DNA of 20,349 nucleotides from Bacteroidales bacterium (lineage in GTDB: Bacteria; Bacteroidota; Bacteroidia; Bacteroidales; JAADJA01): the NCBI GenBank assembly GCA_021106665.1, contig JAIOTR010000353.1, positions 1 through 20,349 on the forward strand. The letters are read 5' to 3'. This document shows positions 17,150-20,349 of the stretch, piece after piece. The position numbers were made by a program, and so were the translations under genes. The notes beneath the pieces are model-generated. The model searched no databases, was not told where the DNA came from, and saw only the letters and a program-made list of their open reading frames with translations. The first letter of the stretch is position 1. Every line of letters starts with the position of its first letter.

Positions 17150-17202
17150 TCCACCGACTTGTCTGCCGTAGCTATCGAAGGCAGAAGCACAGCGAAGGTG
17201 GA
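17150..17202. repeat. GC-rich nested inverted repeat between efp and lpxD
   Basis: Two inverted pairs are nested: TCCACC (17150-17155) with GGTGGA (17197-17202), and TCTGCC (17162-17167) with GGCAGA (17180-17185). The right side also holds two direct near-copies, CGAAGGCAGA (17176-17185) and CGAAGGTGGA (17193-17202). The element is clearly richer in G+C than the surrounding DNA, with sharp borders, as expected for a small mobile or REP-like hairpin repeat. It lies 13 nt after the efp stop and 29 nt before the lpxD start, so it would sit in the efp-lpxD transcript. No T-run follows, so it is not a standard terminator. Confidence 0.55.
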
Positions 17203-17215
17203 CTAAACACTAAAC

Positions 17216-17782
17216 TTATTCTTTAACTCTTTCCGAATATTCTCCCGACCGTGTATCCACTTTTATTTTTTCACCTTCATTGACGAATAAAGGAACTTTT
17301 ACTGTGGCTCCTGTTTCAACTGTAGCTTCCTTAAGTGTATTGGTTGCAGTATTTCCTCTTTCACCGGGTTCAGTATAAGTTATTTCCAATACAACATAGG
17401 TCGGCATATCGCATGAAAGCGGGGTTTCCGTATCGGCATGGAAAAGGATCTCAACTGCCTGTCCCTCTTTCAGGAATTGCGGAGCGCTGATAATGTCTTT
17501 GGGAATGGTAACCTGTTCGAATGTTTCGTTATGCATAAAATAATAGCCCAAATCATCTTTATAGAGGTACTGATATGACCTTCTTTCTACCCTGGCTGTA
17601 TTAACTTTAAAACCTGCAGTAAATGTGTGTGAAATTACCTTTCCGGTTTTTATACTTTTTAGTTTTGTGCGTACGAATGCAGGGCCTTTGCCTGGTTTTA
17701 CATGCTGGAATTCAACGATTGACATTAAATCATTGTTCATTTCAAGTACCAATCCGTTTTTAAAATCCGATGTTGAAGCCAT
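17216..17782 (-). CDS. efp: Translation elongation factor P
   Basis: 188 aa, the usual EF-P length with three beta domains. N-terminal KOW-like domain: [19 protein letters not shown], and the loop [15 protein letters not shown] carrying K32, the position modified in many bacteria. The middle OB domain (about 66-130) includes [13 protein letters not shown], and the C-terminal OB domain (about 131-188) has [31 protein letters not shown]. It binds ribosomes stalled at polyproline stretches and promotes peptide-bond formation. The start is fixed by the conserved N-terminal MA.T.DF pattern. It is followed by the hairpin repeat and lpxD on the same strand. Confidence 0.97.
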   Translation of the reverse strand: MASTSDFKNGLVLEMNNDLMSIVEFQHVKPGKGPAFVRTKLKSIKTGKVISHTFTAGFKVNTARVERRSYQYLYKDDLGYYFMHNETFEQVTIPKDIISAPQFLKEGQAVEILFHADTETPLSCDMPTYVVLEITYTEPGERGNTATNTLKEATVETGATVKVPLFVNEGEKIKVDTRSGEYSERVKE

Positions 17783-17819
17783 GTTATTCTATTTAGTAAA
17801 AATCAATAATTTTAAGCTG

Positions 17820-17827
17820 CGAAATTA
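17820..17827 (-). promoter_or_regulatory. Possible -7 box upstream of efp
   Basis: On the minus strand TAATTTCG (17827-17820) differs from TAnnTTTG by one base and lies 37 nt upstream of the efp start. No clear -33 TTG is found at the expected distance, so support is modest. Confidence 0.3.
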
Positions 17828-17866
17828 ATGAAATAATTTGATGGGTGATCAGGATTGAAACTATTC

Positions 17867-18334
17867 TCATTTTTTTAAATTATAACAATTGTTATCGGAA
17901 TCATAACTGATCTGCTCATCATTTATAGTAAAAGCTTTAACCGGATGATTGGTGCAACAATTTTTAGTCTCTGATACCACGTTCAGGTAAATTGTATCTG
18001 TATCTTCATAATTTAAGTACAGATAAAAATTCTTAAACCCTTCCACACTTTTCCATGCAATATCTCTGGAATAAACTATTCCTGTTTGATTAAGCGTATC
18101 TGAAATAGTTGAAATCTCAACATTCTTTTTATTGTTTTGATCGTAATAATAGATCATAATGGAATCGGCGTGATAAGTTCCATTGAATATCAAATCTGTT
18201 GAATCAACATGGTCTGTAATTGAAATCCCAATTCCTGTTGGAGGGGTGAAGCACTCCCCACATTTATCGCAGGAAATCATTATTAGTATTATTGAAAGTA
18301 GCCCGGTTAGTAATGCTATAATAATCTTTTTCAT
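17867..18334 (-). CDS. Small cysteine-containing lipoprotein of unknown function
   Basis: 155 aa from the ATG at 18334; an in-frame ATG seven codons earlier (18355) would overlap the preceding gene by 11 nt. I prefer the inner start because it begins a textbook lipoprotein signal, MKKIIIALLTG..., ending in the lipobox IMISC, with 10 nt between genes. After the lipidated Cys, the mature protein starts DKCGECFTPP, and the C-terminal part carries CC and a further Cys (ETKNCCTNH...NNCYNLKK), so several disulfides or metal contacts are possible. The remainder (about 45-130) is predicted beta-rich. I do not recognise the family. It is encoded directly after the CrcB/DUF190 pair and could be co-transcribed, but nothing in the sequence ties it to fluoride export. 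Confidence 0.7.
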   Translation of the reverse strand: MKKIIIALLTGLLSIILIMISCDKCGECFTPPTGIGISITDHVDSTDLIFNGTYHADSIMIYYYDQNNKKNVEISTISDTLNQTGIVYSRDIAWKSVEGFKNFYLYLNYEDTDTIYLNVVSETKNCCTNHPVKAFTINDEQISYDSDNNCYNLKK

Positions 18335-18344
18335 TTTGCGGATA

Positions 18345-18689
18345 TTAATAACCACCCTTACTATGCCTGTATTTGATAACTTTTACATTTTCCCTGGTGA
18401 TCAGCCCTTCGTCCACAGTCTCATCAAGAAAAGGTAATATTTTTTCAATGTTTTCTACCGAATCCACAATCTCGATCACCATGGGCATGTCTTCCGACAG
18501 TCGTAAAATTTTAGTTGTATGAAGTCGGCTGTGAGCGCCGAAACCCATAATGCCTCTCAGTACCGTTGCCCCCGCCAGGTTAAGTTCTCTTGCTTTTGTA
18601 ACAATAGCTTCGTAAAGAGGTTTGCCTTTATAGGAGTCTTCCTCTCCAATAAAAATTCTAAGTAGTTGTCCTTCTTCCGGTTGTTTCAT
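18345..18689 (-). CDS. DUF190 family protein (PII-like fold)
   Basis: 114 aa, close to the family length. The pattern LLRIFIGEEDSYKGKPLYEAIVTKA (start), GATVLRGIMGFG (41-52) and PMVIEIVDS...ILPFLDE is characteristic of DUF190, a ferredoxin-like fold related to PII signalling proteins. It lies 1 nt downstream of crcB (stop TAA, one base, ATG), an arrangement seen in many genomes, so it is thought to be a regulatory or accessory partner of the fluoride channel. The precise function is unknown. Cytosolic; no membrane segment. Confidence 0.9.
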   Translation of the reverse strand: MKQPEEGQLLRIFIGEEDSYKGKPLYEAIVTKARELNLAGATVLRGIMGFGAHSRLHTTKILRLSEDMPMVIEIVDSVENIEKILPFLDETVDEGLITRENVKVIKYRHSKGGY

Positions 18690-18690
18690 A

Positions 18691-19077
18691 TTATCTGATA
18701 ATATTTATTAAACCTCTAGCCGCTACAAATCCAAGAAATACCAGCAGTAATCCCAGGATATTGCTGGCCAGTATGTTTATGATTGCCATTTTCATTTCTC
18801 CATCCCTGAACATGTTGATCGTTTCGAGAGCATATGACGAGAATGTTGTGAAACCACCAAGTATGCCAATGAAAATAAAGGTTCGTACACCTGTTGGGAT
18901 GTTGTTCGATTCCCATAAACCCCATATCAATCCAATAATTAATGAACCAAGCAGGTTGACCATTAATGTTCCGAGCGGAAATGTTCCTTCAAAATATTTG
19001 TGTGTCAGTCCTGATAGTCCGTAGCGCGCAAGTGTCCCTATGGCTCCCCCTGTTAACAGTAATATAATCTTGGTCAT
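18691..19077 (-). CDS. crcB: CrcB/Fluc fluoride ion channel
   Basis: 128 aa with four transmembrane helices, the usual size for a single Fluc subunit that assembles as an antiparallel dimer. Signatures: GGAIGTLARYG (10-20), the pore Asn in VNLLGS (40-45, N41) and GGFTTFSSYALE (74-85) with the Phe-box and sodium-site region. It exports fluoride passively and protects against fluoride toxicity. It is the only crcB copy in the window, so it is expected to be dual-topology. Upstream (19078-19289) I find no fluoride riboswitch (crcB motif). Confidence 0.95.
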   Translation of the reverse strand: MTKIILLLTGGAIGTLARYGLSGLTHKYFEGTFPLGTLMVNLLGSLIIGLIWGLWESNNIPTGVRTFIFIGILGGFTTFSSYALETINMFRDGEMKMAIINILASNILGLLLVFLGFVAARGLINIIR

Positions 19078-19289
19078 TTTTTCCTTTTTGGGATCAATTT
19101 TTAGGTTTAGATTTATTAAAACTTTATAAAGATAAAAAAATGTCGAAAATATAAGACTATTTTGAAATTATTGTTTTTCAATATTGTCCTGTATAATCGT
19201 TTAGGTGTTAACACGTGACCATAATTATAACCCGATCAAAATATAAACCCATCTTTACTTCATGTCCTTCTCTAAAACTGCATGGTTTC

Positions 19290-20063
19290 CTATTGTCCAT
19301 TGTTTTTTTGTACTATAAGTCGCGCTTTAAGGTACTTTTTAAGGGTATATTTGTAGGCATAAATTCCAAGCAAAAAACCAACATATCCATCTTTATATTC
19401 TCCTTTCACAAAATACCATTTCAAAAATGCAGCTAAAGGAGAAAAAATAATTTTAAATGTATTTATTTTTCTTTTTTTGTGAATTAAGTCGAAAGCTGCA
19501 ATGTTAGTATAAAGTTCAAGCTTTTGGTTCAATTCTTCATTTGTTTTGAAAGTAATATGTTTTATGCTTCCATTAATTTTGCCAACAGAAGAATAACCGG
19601 TAGGGGTTTCATGAACCAGGCTTGAATCGGAAAATGAAACTTTACTTTTTTTGTACATACGAATAGGAAAATCGGGGGAGGTAATGGGGTAGACGCTATG
19701 GATCTCCTTCCCCAAAACATTCCATATCCTATTTACTTTATAGGCATCATGTTTAAAACCTTCTTTTTTAAGTTCAATTATTGAATTTACAAAATCAGTA
19801 TCCGGAATCTCATCTGAATCTAAAAATAGGATCATGTCATAACTACATGAACTGGCAGCAAATTCGCGTTGATCCTTAAAATTTTTAAATTCATTGTATA
19901 TGAATTTTACTTTTTCAAAGCTTTTTGCAATCGATTTTGTGTCATCAATGCTTCCACTATCAATAATTATTATTTCGTCCGAAATAATTTTAAGATGATT
20001 TAATATTTTAGCTAAATGAAGCTCACTGTTTTTAGTTAAAATATATGATGAAAGATTTTCCAT
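19290..20063 (-). CDS. Family 2 glycosyltransferase, WaaE/KdtX-like
   Basis: 257 aa. A GT-A fold: SSYILTKNSELHLAKIL at the start, IIIDSGSIDDT (33-42), the FKDQREFA motif (62-69), FLDSDEIP (80-87) with the metal-binding DSD, and VHETP (150-154), plus a hydrophobic C-terminal region (about 203-240, IIFSPLAAFLKWYFVKG) that contacts the membrane. This pattern fits the WaaE/KdtX group, which adds a sugar (often beta-glucose) to the lipopolysaccharide inner core. Donor and acceptor cannot be read from sequence. A separate transcription unit is likely: 226 nt divide it from crcB, and a TATTTTTG box lies upstream. Confidence 0.85.
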   Translation of the reverse strand: MENLSSYILTKNSELHLAKILNHLKIISDEIIIIDSGSIDDTKSIAKSFEKVKFIYNEFKNFKDQREFAASSCSYDMILFLDSDEIPDTDFVNSIIELKKEGFKHDAYKVNRIWNVLGKEIHSVYPITSPDFPIRMYKKSKVSFSDSSLVHETPTGYSSVGKINGSIKHITFKTNEELNQKLELYTNIAAFDLIHKKRKINTFKIIFSPLAAFLKWYFVKGEYKDGYVGFLLGIYAYKYTLKKYLKARLIVQKNNGQ

Positions 20064-20120
20064 TTTTTATTTACTAATTCCAGTTCATCTAAAAACTATT
20101 TGATTTATTTGAAAATCGAT

Positions 20121-20128
20121 CAAAAATA
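20121..20128 (-). promoter_or_regulatory. Possible -7 box for the glycosyltransferase gene
   Basis: TATTTTTG on the minus strand (20128-20121) matches TAnnTTTG, 57 nt upstream of the ATG at 20063. The nearest TTTG upstream is 31 nt away, further than the expected 19-21, so only the -7 box is supported. The region is very AT-rich, which raises the chance of a random match. Confidence 0.25.
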
Positions 20129-20176
20129 AACCTTTTTGAGTGATGATATAGTATTCTTCCAAATATTTAATCAATC

Positions 20177-20349
20177 CTACAAATTCAACAATCCCGCCTC
20201 ATACTCAAAATAGTCACTCAATGCTTTGCGGTAGAAATTGGTCAACCGTTTTGTATTGCGAATGGTGCAATATTTATGGTGGGTGAATTTTTTTACTTCC
20301 GCTAACAAGTTTTTTTCAAAATCTTTCTTTGGCATTATTTTATTGATCA
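20177..20349 (-). CDS. Unrecognised protein, C-terminal end or small complete ORF (partial)
   Basis: On the minus strand the frame is open from the window edge to a TAG at 20179-20177. An internal ATG at 20335 would give 52 residues beginning MPKKDFEKNLLAEV; the frame continues upstream of it (INKI), so the gene may begin outside the window. The visible part is basic and helical, with HHKYCTIRNTKRL and a C-terminus of FYRKALSDYFEYEAGLLNL. Neighbouring the WaaE-like glycosyltransferase, it could be another lipopolysaccharide gene, but I do not recognise it. Confidence 0.5.
   Translation of the reverse strand, partial: INKIMPKKDFEKNLLAEVKKFTHHKYCTIRNTKRLTNFYRKALSDYFEYEAGLLNL

Noticed and set aside
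17121..17215. efp-lpxD spacer hairpin as an intrinsic terminator
   Set aside because: No T-run on the minus strand after the stems, and GC-rich loops are large; better described as a repeat element.
18335..18355. Upstream ATG (18355) as start of the small lipoprotein
   Set aside because: It would overlap the DUF190 gene and put seven extra residues before a complete lipoprotein signal; the ATG at 18334 fits better.
1..20349. CRISPR arrays, insertion sequences, prophage or plasmid genes
   Set aside because: No regularly spaced direct repeats, transposase, integrase or replication genes were seen on either strand.

Overview
The window is chromosomal DNA from a Bacteroidota bacterium, most likely an AT-rich, uncultured Bacteroidales-like lineage; the rank below phylum is inferred. 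Evidence for the phylum: three secreted proteins end in type IX secretion (T9SS) type A sorting domains; signal peptides end just before Gln; start codons lack clear Shine-Dalgarno sequences; several TAnnTTTG promoter boxes (the Bacteroidota -7 element) lie upstream of genes; and LpxD, AddB-like and EF-P proteins resemble those of this phylum.

Left part (1-8597), secreted surface proteins. A 5'-truncated + strand gene with two lamin-tail domains and a C-terminal EF-hand/dockerin-like end converges on a minus-strand operon of three genes. In transcription order that operon encodes a lamin-tail/CotH-kinase protein (777 aa), a parallel beta-helix protein (594 aa) and a second CotH/fibronectin III/lamin-tail protein (738 aa), all with T9SS sorting domains. 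A tRNA-Ser(UGA) gene and its terminator lie between the converging units.

Centre (8836-12103). Divergent from the CotH operon is a tight + strand unit: an HlyD-like membrane-fusion/adaptor protein, a VTC-domain (polyphosphate polymerase-like) protein, a DUF4956 membrane protein and a sugar-phosphate nucleotidyltransferase. The combination CotH + VTC + DUF4956 + envelope adaptor is the most interesting part of the window. I infer a membrane-spanning module that makes or handles a phosphorylated or polyphosphate-type product and acts together with secreted CotH-type kinases. This is a hypothesis from gene content and layout.

Right part (12169-20349), mostly housekeeping and envelope genes: an AddB-like PD-(D/E)XK nuclease with a 4Fe-4S cysteine set; a cytosolic two-HKD phospholipase D/cardiolipin synthase-type protein whose 3' end overlaps a convergent lpxD-like gene; efp, with a GC-rich nested hairpin repeat between efp and lpxD; a small lipoprotein; a DUF190 + CrcB fluoride-channel pair; a WaaE-like family 2 glycosyltransferase; and the 3' end of an unrecognised gene that runs off the window. 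No CRISPR array, insertion sequence, prophage or rRNA was seen.
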